64,000 bases of DNA, taken from the NCBI GenBank assembly GCA_965249215.1, contig CBDFLN010000002.1, positions 558,001-622,000 on the forward strand. Reading direction: 5' to 3'. Made by a program: the position numbers and the translations under genes. Shown here piece after piece: positions 1 to 8,600 of the stretch. The number at the start of each line of letters is the position of its first letter. The stretch's first letter is position 1. The notes below the pieces were generated by a model. That model was not told the origin of the DNA. It did no database searches and worked only from the letters and a program-made list of their open reading frames with translations. The stretch is from G963667675 sp965249215 (GTDB lineage: Bacteria > Chloroflexota > Dehalococcoidia > Lucifugimonadales > UBA3495).

Positions 1-1
1 C

Positions 2-298
2 TTGGCCGACCGCGTCGAGGTAATCGTGTCCTACGCCATCGGAGTCGCAGACCCCATTTCGGTGTCCGTGGAAACCTTTGACACCAACCACTTTAGGAAC
101 GACCTTATTGAGGACTTGGTGCGGGAACATTTCGACCTGCGCCCCGGCGCCATCATAGAAGACTTGGACTTGCGGCGCCCCATCTATCGGCAGACTGCGA
201 CCTACGGCCACTTCGGCCGGAACGAGTTGGACTTGCCTTGGGAACGCACCGATAAGGCCGACTTGCTGCGAAGAGAGGCAGGCCTTTCCGCCGCGTAG
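2..298 (+). CDS. metK: S-adenosylmethionine synthetase, C-terminal part (5' end outside window)
   Basis: This is the last 98 residues of methionine adenosyltransferase, which makes S-adenosylmethionine from methionine and ATP in the cytoplasm. The reading frame is open at the window edge, so the real start lies upstream and the TTG at base 2 is internal. The family's C-terminal signature is clear: VSYAIGVADP, then a short beta segment, EHFDLRPGAII, LDLRRPIYRQTATYGHFGR and the closing WERTDKADLL. It ends at a TAG codon 51 bases before the phosphomutase start, on the same strand. Confidence 0.95.
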   Translation: MADRVEVIVSYAIGVADPISVSVETFDTNHFRNDLIEDLVREHFDLRPGAIIEDLDLRRPIYRQTATYGHFGRNELDLPWERTDKADLLRREAGLSAA

Positions 299-349
299 TA
301 ACGGCATAGACCGTCAACCCCCCACTGCCAACAAAAGGCCCTTCATGCC

Positions 350-1771
350 ATGACCAACATAACCTTCGGCACCGACGGCTGGCGCGCCGTCATTGCCCGG
401 GACTTCACCTTTGACAACGTCGCCCGCTGCGCCCAGGGACTCGCCGACTACCTCCACGCCCGGGGTACGGCATCCAGGGGCCTTGTCGTAGGCTATGACA
501 CCCGGTTCCTCTCCCGTGATTTTGCCGAAACCGTGGCCCAGGTCGCCGCCGCCAACGGCGTTCCTGTCTACCTCTCCCGCGACCCTGCTCCCACTCCCGT
601 GCTCAGTTTCAACGTCCTCCACTTGCAGGCCGCGGGCGCAGCCATTATCACCGCCAGCCACAACCCCGGCATCTGGAACGGCTTTAAGTTCAAACCAGAA
701 TACGCCGGCAGCGCCTCCCAGGAAATTACCGACCACTTGGAGTCCGCTATCAACGCCGCCGCGGAACCCCGATTTCTCGACCTTCAAGAAGCCCGCGACC
801 AGGGCTTCGTCGTTGACGTCGACCCTGCCCCACCGTACCTGCAGCACATCAACTCCATCGTCGACCTGCCCGCCATCCGCAGCGCCGGCCTGAACGTCTC
901 CGTCGACGCCATGTTCGGCGCGGGCGGCGGCTACCTGCCCTCCATCCTGGCCGGGGGCGCTACCAAAGTAACCGAAATACACGGCCAACCTAACCCCGCT
1001 TTCCCGGGCATGGCCCAACCTGAGCCCATCGCAACAAACCTGTCCGCACTGATCCAGCGCGTCCAGGACCGCAAATCGTCCATTGGCCTTGCCCTTGACG
1101 GCGATGCCGACCGCATAGGCGCCGTCGACGAGAACGGCCGCTTCATCACCACGTTGGAAGTCTTCTCCCTCCTCGCCCTTTACCTCCTGGAGTCCAAGGG
1201 CCTGCGCGGCCCCATTGTAAAGGGCGTCACCTCGTCATTAATGCTCAATAAGTTGGGCCGGGAGTTCGGCGTAGAAGTGCATGAAATGCCCGTTGGCTTC
1301 AAGAACATCGGCCCGCAGATGTCTCAAGTAGACGCCTTGATTGCCGGCGAGGAAAGCGGCGGATTCGCCTTTCGCGGCCACGTTCCCGAACGCGACGGCA
1401 TCCTCAGCGGCCTCTACCTGCTGGAATACATGGCCCGCACCGGCAACTCCCCCTCCCAGCTGCTGGACCGCCTCTTCACCCGCGTGGGCCCCCACTCCTT
1501 CCACCGCCGAGACCTTATCTTCGACCCTGCAGACCGCGCTCGCCTGGAACAACTCCTCGGGGACGGTAGGTTAACCGAGCTGGCGGGGATGTCTGTACGT
1601 AGCTCCGACCGCGTTGACGGCCGGCGGTTGATGTTCGACGACGCCTGGCTCGCGGCTAGGTTCTCCGGCACCGAGCCTTTGCTGCGGGTCTATGCAGAAG
1701 CCGGCAGCCCCGAGAAAGTGGCGGCATTGCTGGATGCAGCCGTTAGTTATCTGGGTCTCTCCCCAAGCTGA
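350..1771 (+). CDS. Phosphoglucomutase/phosphomannomutase family protein
   Basis: A cytoplasmic alpha-D-phosphohexomutase of 473 residues, normal for the family. It moves phosphate between C1 and C6 (or C1 and the C2-amino sugar) of hexoses through a phosphoserine. All four signatures are visible: FGTDGWRAV near residue 6, the phosphoserine loop TASHNP at 101-106 (Ser103), the Mg-binding DGDADR at 250-255, and the sugar and phosphate loops GEESGGFAF near 333 and RFSGTEP at 437-443. Sequence alone does not decide between glucose, mannose and glucosamine phosphate, so no symbol is given. It is convergent with the ribosomal operon. Confidence 0.95.
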   Translation: MTNITFGTDGWRAVIARDFTFDNVARCAQGLADYLHARGTASRGLVVGYDTRFLSRDFAETVAQVAAANGVPVYLSRDPAPTPVLSFNVLHLQAAGAAIITASHNPGIWNGFKFKPEYAGSASQEITDHLESAINAAAEPRFLDLQEARDQGFVVDVDPAPPYLQHINSIVDLPAIRSAGLNVSVDAMFGAGGGYLPSILAGGATKVTEIHGQPNPAFPGMAQPEPIATNLSALIQRVQDRKSSIGLALDGDADRIGAVDENGRFITTLEVFSLLALYLLESKGLRGPIVKGVTSSLMLNKLGREFGVEVHEMPVGFKNIGPQMSQVDALIAGEESGGFAFRGHVPERDGILSGLYLLEYMARTGNSPSQLLDRLFTRVGPHSFHRRDLIFDPADRARLEQLLGDGRLTELAGMSVRSSDRVDGRRLMFDDAWLAARFSGTEPLLRVYAEAGSPEKVAALLDAAVSYLGLSPS

Positions 1772-1781
1772 GCCAGGCAAC

Positions 1782-1811
1782 AAAAATGGCGGCATCTAAA
1801 GATACCGCCAT
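1782..1811 (-). terminator. Rho-independent terminator of the ribosomal protein operon
   Basis: Read on the minus strand, ATGGCGG and CCGCCAT pair around an inner ATCT/AGAT stem, and the hairpin is followed at once by TTTTTG. It lies 31 bases past the rpsI stop, between convergent genes. It is therefore the likely end of the 22-kb operon and may also stop readthrough from the + strand mutase. Confidence 0.8.
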
Positions 1812-1841
1812 AGTACCAGTCTACCTGGGGCTTTCCCCGAA

Positions 1842-2261
1842 CTAACGCTTGGTGTACTGCGGCGCCCGTCGGGCCCGCTTCAGCCCGTACTTCTTGCTCT
1901 CCTTGATCCGCGCATCCCGGGTTATCAGCCCACGCCTCCGTAACGGCGCTTTCAGGCTGTCGTCGAAGACCACCAACGCCCGGGCAATCCCGTGACCGAT
2001 GGCCTGCGCCTGGGAATTCACCCCACCACCCTGTACTTTCACCACAACCCGGAACTTGGTGTTCGTCCCGCTGGCCCTGAACGCCTCCGTCACCATTTGC
2101 TGCCACGGCTGCCAGTTGAAATACTCCTCCATCGGCTTCCCGTTGATGAGCACCAGCGCGCCGTCGTCGTCAGGGTACAGCCGCACCTTGGCCACCGACG
2201 TCTTCCGTTTACCCGTGCCGTAATAGTATCTCTCGTCAATAGCCGTCTGTACCAAAATCAA
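1842..2261 (-). CDS. rpsI: 30S ribosomal protein S9
   Basis: S9 sits in the head of the small subunit, and its basic C-terminal tail reaches the P-site tRNA. The 139 residues contain the family hallmarks YGTGKRKTSVAKVRL near the N-terminus, a central GGGVNSQAQAIGHGIARAL, and the terminal KRARRAPQYTKR ending in the invariant KR. It is the last gene of the operon, three bases after rplM, and is followed by the terminator hairpin. Confidence 0.98.
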   Translation of the reverse strand: MILVQTAIDERYYYGTGKRKTSVAKVRLYPDDDGALVLINGKPMEEYFNWQPWQQMVTEAFRASGTNTKFRVVVKVQGGGVNSQAQAIGHGIARALVVFDDSLKAPLRRRGLITRDARIKESKKYGLKRARRAPQYTKR

Positions 2262-2264
2262 CCC

Positions 2265-2711
2265 CTATTCTTCATTTTCGGACTGGTCCGCGCCTACCTG
2301 TGCCTGGTGGGGATGCTCGGCCCCCGAGTACACCTTCAATCTTCGCAGCATCTGCCGCCCCTGGTGGTTTCTGGGCAGCATTCCCTTCACCGCCAGGGTT
2401 ATCACCCGCTCCGGGTGGCTCTCTAACACGTCCCTCAGCCGGAACGATTTCAAGTTCCCCACGTAGCCGCTGTGCCGGTAGTACATCTTCTGTAGCAGCT
2501 TCCGCCCCGTCACCCGCACTCTCGCCGCGTTGACCACCACCACGTAGTCTCCCACCAGCGTATGCGGCGTGTAAGTCGGCTTGTCCTTCCCTTGCAACGC
2601 CACCGATATGTCCCGAGCTACGCGTCCCAGGACTTGGCCCGTCGCATCGATAACCCGCCAGTTGGCCGGCGCCTCTCCGGGCTTGGGGAAATATGTGCTG
2701 TTTCGTTTCAT
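2265..2711 (-). CDS. rplM: 50S ribosomal protein L13
   Basis: L13 binds early to 23S rRNA during large-subunit assembly. The 148 residues include WRVIDATGQVLGRVA, the GDYVVVVNA strand and VKGMLPRNHQGRQMLRRLKVY, which identify the family. Length is normal. It is paired with rpsI as in most bacteria, and begins two bases after the truA stop, so it is almost certainly co-translated with its neighbours. Confidence 0.98.
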   Translation of the reverse strand: MKRNSTYFPKPGEAPANWRVIDATGQVLGRVARDISVALQGKDKPTYTPHTLVGDYVVVVNAARVRVTGRKLLQKMYYRHSGYVGNLKSFRLRDVLESHPERVITLAVKGMLPRNHQGRQMLRRLKVYSGAEHPHQAQVGADQSENEE

Positions 2712-2713
2712 CG

Positions 2714-3559
2714 CTATGTAGGTCCCTGGGCCGCCCAGGACTCCTCTCTATCATCTTCGTCCGGCCACTTGTCCGGATACGATACCTTCATCAAGCACAG
2801 GCCGTGGGCTGGAATCGTCGCCCCCGCCGCCGCGTCTCCCCGCAGCGTCCGGGCAATGCTGTCCTCCGGAAGCCGACCCTTGCCAACCTCTATCAGCATG
2901 GCGTTGACCTTGCGGATTTGGTGGCGCAAGAATCCGTTCGCCTCAGCCTCGATTACTACCTTCGATTCTCCCTCTTTCCAAACGTCCCAGCGCCGCACCT
3001 GCCGCACCGCGCTTTTTTCCGGCGGCAGCCCCGCGCTGAACACCCTGAAGTCCTGCCTTCCCAGCAGGCTCTTCGCCGCCGCGGCCATTCTTCCAACCTC
3101 CAGCTTCTCCCTCACCCACAACCGCGTGTGCCGAACCAACGGCGATGGCCACTCCCTGTTCAATATATTGTACCTGTACGTCCGTCCCATCGCGTCCCGG
3201 CGGGAATTAAAGTCTGGCCCCACCTCGTAGGCTTTCAACACCCGCACGTCTCCCGGCAGGTAGTAGTTCATCGCCCTGGGAAAACTCTCCGCCGGGTGTC
3301 TGCTGTCCGTCGCGAAGTCCACCACTTGTCCCTTGGCGTGGGCCCCCGAGTCGGTCCGGCTCGCGCCGCGGATTCGGATAGGCTTCCCTGTGAACCTCAC
3401 CAAGCTCTTTTCGATCTCTCCTTGAATTGTCGGCTGCCCCGCCTGTAGTTGAAACCCGGCGTAGTCGCTCCCGTCGTACTCCAAAATTAACGCTAGCCGC
3501 CTGGTCGCAGGGCCTTTGTCCTCCGATTCCATAGGTTCTGATGCCAATGTCCGGGACAT
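2714..3559 (-). CDS. truA: tRNA pseudouridine(38-40) synthase TruA
   Basis: TruA converts uridines 38-40 of the tRNA anticodon arm to pseudouridine. The family core LILEYDGSDYAGFQLQ begins near residue 24. The catalytic aspartate is Asp70 in GASRTDSGAHA. Later landmarks are FNSRRDAMGRTYRY and ANGFLRHQIRKV. The first 20 residues are not conserved, so an internal ATG at residue 10 could be the true start. The position between rplQ and rplM is a common arrangement in Gram-positive-like and Chloroflexota genomes. Confidence 0.96.
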   Translation of the reverse strand: MSRTLASEPMESEDKGPATRRLALILEYDGSDYAGFQLQAGQPTIQGEIEKSLVRFTGKPIRIRGASRTDSGAHAKGQVVDFATDSRHPAESFPRAMNYYLPGDVRVLKAYEVGPDFNSRRDAMGRTYRYNILNREWPSPLVRHTRLWVREKLEVGRMAAAAKSLLGRQDFRVFSAGLPPEKSAVRQVRRWDVWKEGESKVVIEAEANGFLRHQIRKVNAMLIEVGKGRLPEDSIARTLRGDAAAGATIPAHGLCLMKVSYPDKWPDEDDREESWAAQGPT

Positions 3560-3596
3560 ATGCCGGCGCCCGTTGCCCTTAATCCAACGTCCCGGG

Positions 3597-3950
3597 TCAG
3601 ACCAGTTCGATCATCGCCATTGCTGCCGAGTCTCCCTGCCGCTGTCCCAACTTCGTAATCCTGGTATAGCCGCCCGCCCGGTCCTCATATCTGCCGGCTA
3701 CGTCGTCGAACAGCTTCTCGATTACCTGCTTGTTCGGCAGCTTTGCCAGGGCCAGTCGCCGGTGGTGCAGCGTGCCTTTTTTCCCGTGGGTAATCAGCTT
3801 CTCCGCAAACGTCCGCGTCTCTTGCGCCTTGGCCAACGTCGTCGTAATCCGTTCGTGTCGGATCAAGTCCGCCGCCAGTCCCCGCAGTAACGCCGTCCGT
3901 TGGTCCCGGTAACGGCTCAGCTTTCTACCCGCTATGCGGTGCGATGCCAT
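3597..3950 (-). CDS. rplQ: 50S ribosomal protein L17
   Basis: L17 lies near the exit of the polypeptide tunnel. Its 117 residues show the family N-terminus HRIAGRKLSRYRDQRTALLRGLAADLI, the RITTTLAKAQETR segment and the C-terminal GGYTRITKLGQRQGDSAAMA. It follows rpoA by 17 bases, the usual partner arrangement. Nothing is unusual about it. Confidence 0.98.
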   Translation of the reverse strand: MASHRIAGRKLSRYRDQRTALLRGLAADLIRHERITTTLAKAQETRTFAEKLITHGKKGTLHHRRLALAKLPNKQVIEKLFDDVAGRYEDRAGGYTRITKLGQRQGDSAAMAMIELV

Positions 3951-3967
3951 CTCTAGTAGGACTCCTT

Positions 3968-5170
3968 CTACTCTTCCGCGTCGTCAGCCCCGTCCGCTTC
4001 TTCGTCCGCTTCTTCCTCGTCCTCATCCGAGGGCCCGGCCTCTCCCTGCAACCCCTGCCGGTCCTCCCCGCTCTGCGTTGCCGTTGCCGCTGCTGCGCTG
4101 TCGTCGCCCATAAGCTCGCCAATGTCCGCCGAAGACAGATCCTCCGCGACGGCCGCCAACGGCTCGAAGCCTGCACCGTCTCCCGCATCAGCCCCGTCTT
4201 GCCGCTGCACGAGCCCGCGGCCCTCCAATTTCTCTTTCAACTCCTTCAGCGACTTCTCGCCGAAGTTCCGTATCTTCACCAGTTCCTCATCCGACATCTC
4301 CAAGACCTCGCCGACCTTGTTGATGTGCGCCCGCTTCAGGCAATTCAGCGTCCTCGGCGACAACTCCAGCCTCTCTATCGGCGTCTGGTACACCTCCGGC
4401 GACACCGACAGCGGCGGCCGCTCTGCTCCTGCCTCCGCGGTCCGGTCCAAATTCGTAAACAAGAAGAAGTGGTTCACCAGGTCGTCCGCTGCCTCTCGCA
4501 CCGCCTCCACGGGCTTGATCGTCCCGTCCGTCCAGACCTCCAACTCCAGGCGCTCATAGTCGGTTACCTGCCCAACCCTGGTGCGCTTCACGTCGTAGTT
4601 GACCTTCCGCACCGGGTTGAAGATGGCGTCCAACGGCAACACTCCCAGCGGCGGGTTGGCTCCATCGTCCACCTGCGTCGCCCTCTGGTAGCCCATTCCC
4701 TGCTCCACGTTGAACTCTATCGACAGTTGAGCGTCCTGCGAGTCCAGTGTCGCCAGGTGAAGTTGCGGGTTCACGATTTCAAAATCGCTCGACGTCGAGA
4801 TGTCACCGGCGCAGACCCTCCCTTCTCCCGTCACGTCCAACCGCATCTTCCCCGGCCTGTCCGACTGGGCCCGGATCCGGATGCGCTTGATATTCAGCAG
4901 CAGCTCCATCACCTCTTCTTTTATGCCCTCGATCGCGGTGTACTCATGCACCACGTCCTTGATCTTCACCCAGGTTACCGCGCTCCCCTTAGTCGAACTC
5001 AACAATATCCGCCGCAGGGGATTGCCGATCGTCAGGCCGAAGCCGCGCTGCAGAGGCTCCACAGCTACCTTACCGTACGTCTCGTCCGACTCTATAACCC
5101 GTATTACCGGGTTCAGCGAAGGCTGTTCCTCCTCTATGGGCGTGGTGGGAATCAAATAGGTATCCAGCAT
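3968..5170 (-). CDS. rpoA: RNA polymerase alpha subunit with an 80-residue acidic tail
   Basis: The alpha subunit dimerises to nucleate RNA polymerase assembly and contacts activators and UP elements. The assembly domain is recognised by EPLQRGFGLTIGNPLRRILLSS. The C-terminal domain is recognised by LNCLKRAHINKVGEVL and IRNFGEKSLKELKEKL, which end near residue 320, where the protein normally stops. Here 80 more residues follow, rich in Asp, Glu, Gly and Ala, with a run of Glu/Asp before the stop. The tail keeps the frame, so it is not an assembly artefact of the stop codon. Its role is unknown. Confidence 0.97.
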   Translation of the reverse strand: MLDTYLIPTTPIEEEQPSLNPVIRVIESDETYGKVAVEPLQRGFGLTIGNPLRRILLSSTKGSAVTWVKIKDVVHEYTAIEGIKEEVMELLLNIKRIRIRAQSDRPGKMRLDVTGEGRVCAGDISTSSDFEIVNPQLHLATLDSQDAQLSIEFNVEQGMGYQRATQVDDGANPPLGVLPLDAIFNPVRKVNYDVKRTRVGQVTDYERLELEVWTDGTIKPVEAVREAADDLVNHFFLFTNLDRTAEAGAERPPLSVSPEVYQTPIERLELSPRTLNCLKRAHINKVGEVLEMSDEELVKIRNFGEKSLKELKEKLEGRGLVQRQDGADAGDGAGFEPLAAVAEDLSSADIGELMGDDSAAAATATQSGEDRQGLQGEAGPSDEDEEEADEEADGADDAEE

Positions 5171-5178
5171 CGGGTCCT

Positions 5179-5805
5179 CTACCTCGAGTAAAACTCTACA
5201 ATCAACCGGGAATTGATGTTCTGCTGCAAGTGGTCATCCGCTGGCAACGAGTTGACCGTCCCCCTCATGTCCGCCTGCGCGAGGCTCAGCCACGACGGTA
5301 TCGGACGCTTGGGGATGTCCCCCGTCCGTTCCTTGAAGAAGTCCGTCCCTTTTACTCGCTCCTTCCAGCTAATCACGTCCCCCGCGCTCACCTGGTATGA
5401 CGGAATGTCGTTCTTGCCTCCGTTCACCAGCAAATGCCCGTGGCGCACCAATTGTCGCGCCTGCTTGCGTGAATCAGCGAATCCTAGAAGAAAAGTCACA
5501 TTGTCCAGCCGCCGTTCCAGTGACCGCAGCAGGTTCACTCCCGTTATCCCCGGCGAATCGAACGCCTCGCTCATATACCGCCGGAACTGCGATTCCAACA
5601 CTCCGTAGATGTACTTGGCCTTCTGTTTCTCCAGCAGGTGAATGCCGTACTCCGACGGCCTCCTGCGCCTGCGCGACTGGTCCCCGGGAGGCGTTCGCCT
5701 GCGCTCGAACGCGCATCGCGGCGTAAAGCACCGCTCTCCCTTCAAAAACAATTTCTCGCCGGCCCTCCGGCACAATCTGCATGACGGTCCCGTATACCTA
5801 CCCAT
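5179..5805 (-). CDS. rpsD: 30S ribosomal protein S4
   Basis: S4 is a primary 16S rRNA binder that starts small-subunit assembly and often autoregulates its operon. Its 208 residues carry MGRYTGPSCRLCRRAGEKL with a CxxC and two further cysteines (GERCFTPRCAF), indicating the zinc-binding form. The S4 RNA-binding domain is LERRLDNVTFLLGFADSRKQARQLVRHGHLLVNG. It ends with LIVEFYSR. It lies eight bases before rpoA. Confidence 0.98.
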   Translation of the reverse strand: MGRYTGPSCRLCRRAGEKLFLKGERCFTPRCAFERRRTPPGDQSRRRRRPSEYGIHLLEKQKAKYIYGVLESQFRRYMSEAFDSPGITGVNLLRSLERRLDNVTFLLGFADSRKQARQLVRHGHLLVNGGKNDIPSYQVSAGDVISWKERVKGTDFFKERTGDIPKRPIPSWLSLAQADMRGTVNSLPADDHLQQNINSRLIVEFYSR

Positions 5806-5817
5806 AAGTTGTTTTGA

Positions 5818-6201
5818 CTATACCCTCCTGCGTTTTGGCGGCCTGCACCCGTTGTGGGGAATCCGCGTTACGTCCCTTATGCTCGTCACCACCAGGCCGG
5901 CTCCTTGCAGCGAGCGGATGGCCGCTTCCCGCCCTGCTCCGGGGCCCTTGATCATCACGTCAACGTGCCGCAGACCCTGGTCCATGCCCTTGCGCGCCAC
6001 CTGCTCCGCAGCCCGCTGGGCCGCAAACGCAGTCCCCTTGCGCGAACCCTTGAAGCCCACCGTGCCCGCGCTGGCCGCGGATATCACGCTGCCCTGCGGG
6101 TCTGTGATGCTGACCAGCGTGTTGTTGAACGTCGAATAGATGTATGCCCTTCCGTGCGGCACGTTCCGTCTTTCTCGCCGCCTGGATCTCGTCCTGGCCA
6201 T
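5818..6201 (-). CDS. rpsK: 30S ribosomal protein S11
   Basis: S11 forms part of the platform near the Shine-Dalgarno:anti-Shine-Dalgarno helix. The 127 residues include GRAYIYSTFNNTLVSITD, SAGTVGFKGSRKGTAFAAQ, the GPGAGREAAIRSLQ loop and the terminal PHNGCRPPKRRRV, all typical. It is spaced 12 bases from both rpsM and rpsD. Confidence 0.98.
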   Translation of the reverse strand: MARTRSRRRERRNVPHGRAYIYSTFNNTLVSITDPQGSVISAASAGTVGFKGSRKGTAFAAQRAAEQVARKGMDQGLRHVDVMIKGPGAGREAAIRSLQGAGLVVTSIRDVTRIPHNGCRPPKRRRV

Positions 6202-6213
6202 ATCCTTTCTCCC

Positions 6214-6606
6214 CTACTTCTTTCCGCCTGTCCGCCGGCCCCGACCCGCCACCGTGCGGCGCGGCCCCTTGCGGCTCCGGGCGTTCGTCCTGGTCCGCTG
6301 CCCGTGGACCGGGAGTCCACGCCGGTGCCGCAGGCCCCGGTACGACCCGATTTCTATCAACCGGCGTATGTTCTGGTTCACTTCCCGGCGCAGGTCGCCC
6401 TCCGCCGTGTACTCCCGGTCCACCAACTCCCGTATCCGGTCCACCTGGCCCTCGGAAAGCTCGCTCATTCGCGGCGACAGCTCCGGGTCTATGTCCGCCC
6501 TCGTCAATATCTCCTTGGCTATCGTCGGACCGACGCCGTAGATACTCCGAAGCGCCACGTGGGCTTTCTTCCGGTCGGGTACGTCCACTCCGGCTATTCG
6601 AACCAT
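6214..6606 (-). CDS. rpsM: 30S ribosomal protein S13
   Basis: S13 is in the head of the small subunit and makes bridges to the large subunit. Its 130 residues start with MVRIAGVDVPDRKKAHVALRSI, continue with the helix-hairpin-helix GVGPTIAKEI, and contain SYRGLRHRRGLPVHGQRTRTNARSRKGPRRTVAGR. Length is slightly over the usual 120-125 because of a basic tail ending GGKK. Confidence 0.98.
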   Translation of the reverse strand: MVRIAGVDVPDRKKAHVALRSIYGVGPTIAKEILTRADIDPELSPRMSELSEGQVDRIRELVDREYTAEGDLRREVNQNIRRLIEIGSYRGLRHRRGLPVHGQRTRTNARSRKGPRRTVAGRGRRTGGKK

Positions 6607-6633
6607 CGCCCTCTCCTTTGGCCTGCCTCTACC

Positions 6634-6747
6634 TTATCCCTGCCGCTGTGAATGCCGCGGGTTAGAGCAAATTATCCGAACCACGCCCTTCCGCTTTATT
6701 ACCCGGCAGTTGTCGCACCTCGGCCTTACCGATGCTGAAACCTTCAT
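6634..6747 (-). CDS. rpmJ: 50S ribosomal protein L36, zinc-binding form
   Basis: This short gene encodes 37 residues beginning MKVSASVRPRCDNCRVIKRK and continuing VVRIICSNPRHSQRQG. Cys11, Cys14, Cys27 and His32 form the CxxC...C...H zinc site of the C+ type of L36. It sits in the classical position between infA (18 bases upstream) and rpsM (27 bases downstream). Confidence 0.95.
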   Translation of the reverse strand: MKVSASVRPRCDNCRVIKRKGVVRIICSNPRHSQRQG

Positions 6748-6765
6748 AATTCCGTCGCCTTCCGG

Positions 6766-6984
6766 TTACTTGAACCTGTACGTTATCCGGCCCCGGCTGA
6801 GGTCGTAGGGCGAAAGCTCCACCAACACCCTGTCCCCCGGAAGCACTCGAATAAAGTGCTTCCGTATCTTCCCGGAAACGTGCGCGAGCACCTTGTGGTC
6901 GTTTGGCAGCACCACCCGGAACATTCCGTTGGGCAACGCCTCCCTCACGCTCGCTTCTACTTCTATCGCTTGCTTCTTCGCCAT
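6766..6984 (-). CDS. infA: Translation initiation factor IF-1
   Basis: IF-1 is an OB-fold protein that blocks the ribosomal A site during initiation. The 72 residues are of standard length, with VEASVREALPNGMFRVVLPNDHKVLAHVSGKIRKHFIRVLPGDRV and the end YDLSRGRITYRFK. It lies between map and rpmJ, the usual place in the spc-alpha junction. Confidence 0.98.
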   Translation of the reverse strand: MAKKQAIEVEASVREALPNGMFRVVLPNDHKVLAHVSGKIRKHFIRVLPGDRVLVELSPYDLSRGRITYRFK

Positions 6985-7017
6985 ACGCTTCCTCTATTTC
7001 TGCCGGCTGGCGCCCGC

Positions 7018-7824
7018 TTAAACGTGCTTCGTCAGAATCTCTGGCCCGTCCTCTGTAATGGCTATGGTGTGTTCGAAGTGCGCCGATAGCTTGCCGTCCG
7101 CCGTGACCACCGTCCATTGGTCGTCAAGTATCCTCGTGCGCCAGTCCCCCATGTTCAGCATCGGCTCTATCGCTATGCACATCCCGGGCCTCAACAGTGG
7201 CCCCTTTCCCGCCTGCCCGTAATTCGGCACCTGCGGGTCCTCGTGTAGAAACCTTCCTACTCCGTGGCCGACGAACTCCCGCACCACTCCGTAGCCTTTC
7301 GCCTCGCCGAATTCCTGGATCGCCGCGCCTATGTCCCCGACTCGGTTCCCAGCCCGCGACGCTTCGATGCCCACTTCCAGGCTCTGTCGCGTCGCCTCCA
7401 TCAGCGCTTCTACTTCCTCGTCAACCGCTCCAACCGCCAGCGAGACCGCCGCATCGCCGATCAGGCCCCCCAGCGTCGCCCCCACGTCCAGCTTGACTAT
7501 GTCGCCCTCTTTTAGCTCCCTCTTGCTCGGAATGCCGTGAACGATCTGCTCGTTTACCGAGGCGCAGATGCTCGCGGGAAACCCCCGGTATCCCTTGAAC
7601 GTCGGCTTCGCGCCGTGCCGGGTTATCTCTTTGTACGCTACCTGGTCCAACTCCTTGGTGCTGATCCCGGGCTCCACAGTCCGCTTCAACAGCGTCAGCA
7701 CCGAGCCCACGATTGCGCCGGCCTCCCGCATCATCTCCATCTCTTGGGGAGACTTGACCGTAATCCCCCCGGTATACGTCGATGCGGAGTTGGACGCCGT
7801 TTCTATTTTCCGGTTCTGTTTCAC
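7018..7824 (-). CDS. map: Methionine aminopeptidase, type I
   Basis: This metalloenzyme removes the initiator methionine from nascent proteins. The family core starts at VKSPQEMEMMREAG. Metal ligands are visible as VKLDVGATLGGLIGDAAVS (Asp pair), VGHGVGRFLHEDP (His), IEPML (Glu) and HFEHTIAITEDG (Glu). The open frame extends to a TTG at 7896 without a ribosome site. The GTG at 7824 gives 268 residues, close to the family's 250, and is preferred, though still with about 20 unconserved N-terminal residues. The gene follows adk by 90 bases. Confidence 0.94.
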   Translation of the reverse strand: MKQNRKIETASNSASTYTGGITVKSPQEMEMMREAGAIVGSVLTLLKRTVEPGISTKELDQVAYKEITRHGAKPTFKGYRGFPASICASVNEQIVHGIPSKRELKEGDIVKLDVGATLGGLIGDAAVSLAVGAVDEEVEALMEATRQSLEVGIEASRAGNRVGDIGAAIQEFGEAKGYGVVREFVGHGVGRFLHEDPQVPNYGQAGKGPLLRPGMCIAIEPMLNMGDWRTRILDDQWTVVTADGKLSAHFEHTIAITEDGPEILTKHV

Positions 7825-7914
7825 CCTGTGTATTCTACTCTGTATTCCGAACCTTTGACACCCCTGCGCCTTACGCGATGGATGTGATAACCCCAACCGG
7901 CAGCGCTTTCGGCA

Positions 7915-8598
7915 TCACAGTTTCAAGGCCTCCAGCAAACGTTCGTTCACGGCTTCTATGCTCCCCAGTCCCTCAACGTCTACCAGCAACTCCCGTTCCC
8001 GGTAGAACTCCAACACCGGCGTCGTCTCGTTTCGGTACACCTCAATCCTGCGTCCCACCGCTTCGGGGCTGTCGTCCGCCCTCTGGTAGAGCTCTCCGCC
8101 GCACTGCTCGCATGTCAAATGCCCGTTTCCAGGCGCTCCTTGCTCTACTGCGCTGCACGGCAGCAAGTCGATGTTGTGCGGCGCCTGGCACTGCCGGCAA
8201 CTGTAGCGGCCTCCCAGCCTGCGCAACAACTCTTGCTCCGGCAGCTCTATGTGCACAACTGCATCGAGCCCTCGCGACTGTTGCTCCAGGGCCTCTTCCA
8301 GCGCCTCCGCCTGGTGGGTGTTTCTGGGAAACCCGTCCAGAATAAATCCGTCTTCGTTGCCCAGGGCCAGCACCTTGTCCAGGATGATGTCTATGGTCAC
8401 CTCGTCCGGCACCAGCGCTCCCTGTTCCATATACCCCTGCGCTTTCAACCCCAGTGGAGTCCCCTCTTTTAGGTTCCGGCGGAACAGGTCCCCTGACGAT
8501 ATATGCACCACGCCCCACCGCTCACGCAATAGCTGCGCCTGCGTCCCTTTCCCGGCGCCCGGAGGACCAAACAGACCTATTCTGGTTTCCTCAGTCAC
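7915..8598 (-). CDS. adk: Adenylate kinase with zinc-type lid
   Basis: This enzyme interconverts ATP + AMP and two ADP. The P-loop GPPGAGKGTQ lies near residue 11, the AMP site HISSGDLFR follows, and FILDGFPRNTHQAEAL marks the CORE. The LID holds CRQC and, after a longer than usual insertion, CEQC, so it should bind zinc. Length is 227 residues, slightly long because of that LID insertion. It is two bases after secY, as in the spc operon of many Gram-positive-like genomes. Confidence 0.97.
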   Translation of the reverse strand: MTEETRIGLFGPPGAGKGTQAQLLRERWGVVHISSGDLFRRNLKEGTPLGLKAQGYMEQGALVPDEVTIDIILDKVLALGNEDGFILDGFPRNTHQAEALEEALEQQSRGLDAVVHIELPEQELLRRLGGRYSCRQCQAPHNIDLLPCSAVEQGAPGNGHLTCEQCGGELYQRADDSPEAVGRRIEVYRNETTPVLEFYRERELLVDVEGLGSIEAVNERLLEALKL

Positions 8599-8600
8599 CG

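Noticed and set aside
3944..5191. A 415-codon open frame on the + strand
   Set aside because: It is antisense to rpoA, which is certain, and reads as Arg/Leu-rich nonsense caused by GC bias.
7851..7880. A promoter in front of map inside the operon
   Set aside because: A TAGAAT-like box is present near 7835, but the sequence 17 bases upstream matches TTGACA at only two positions.
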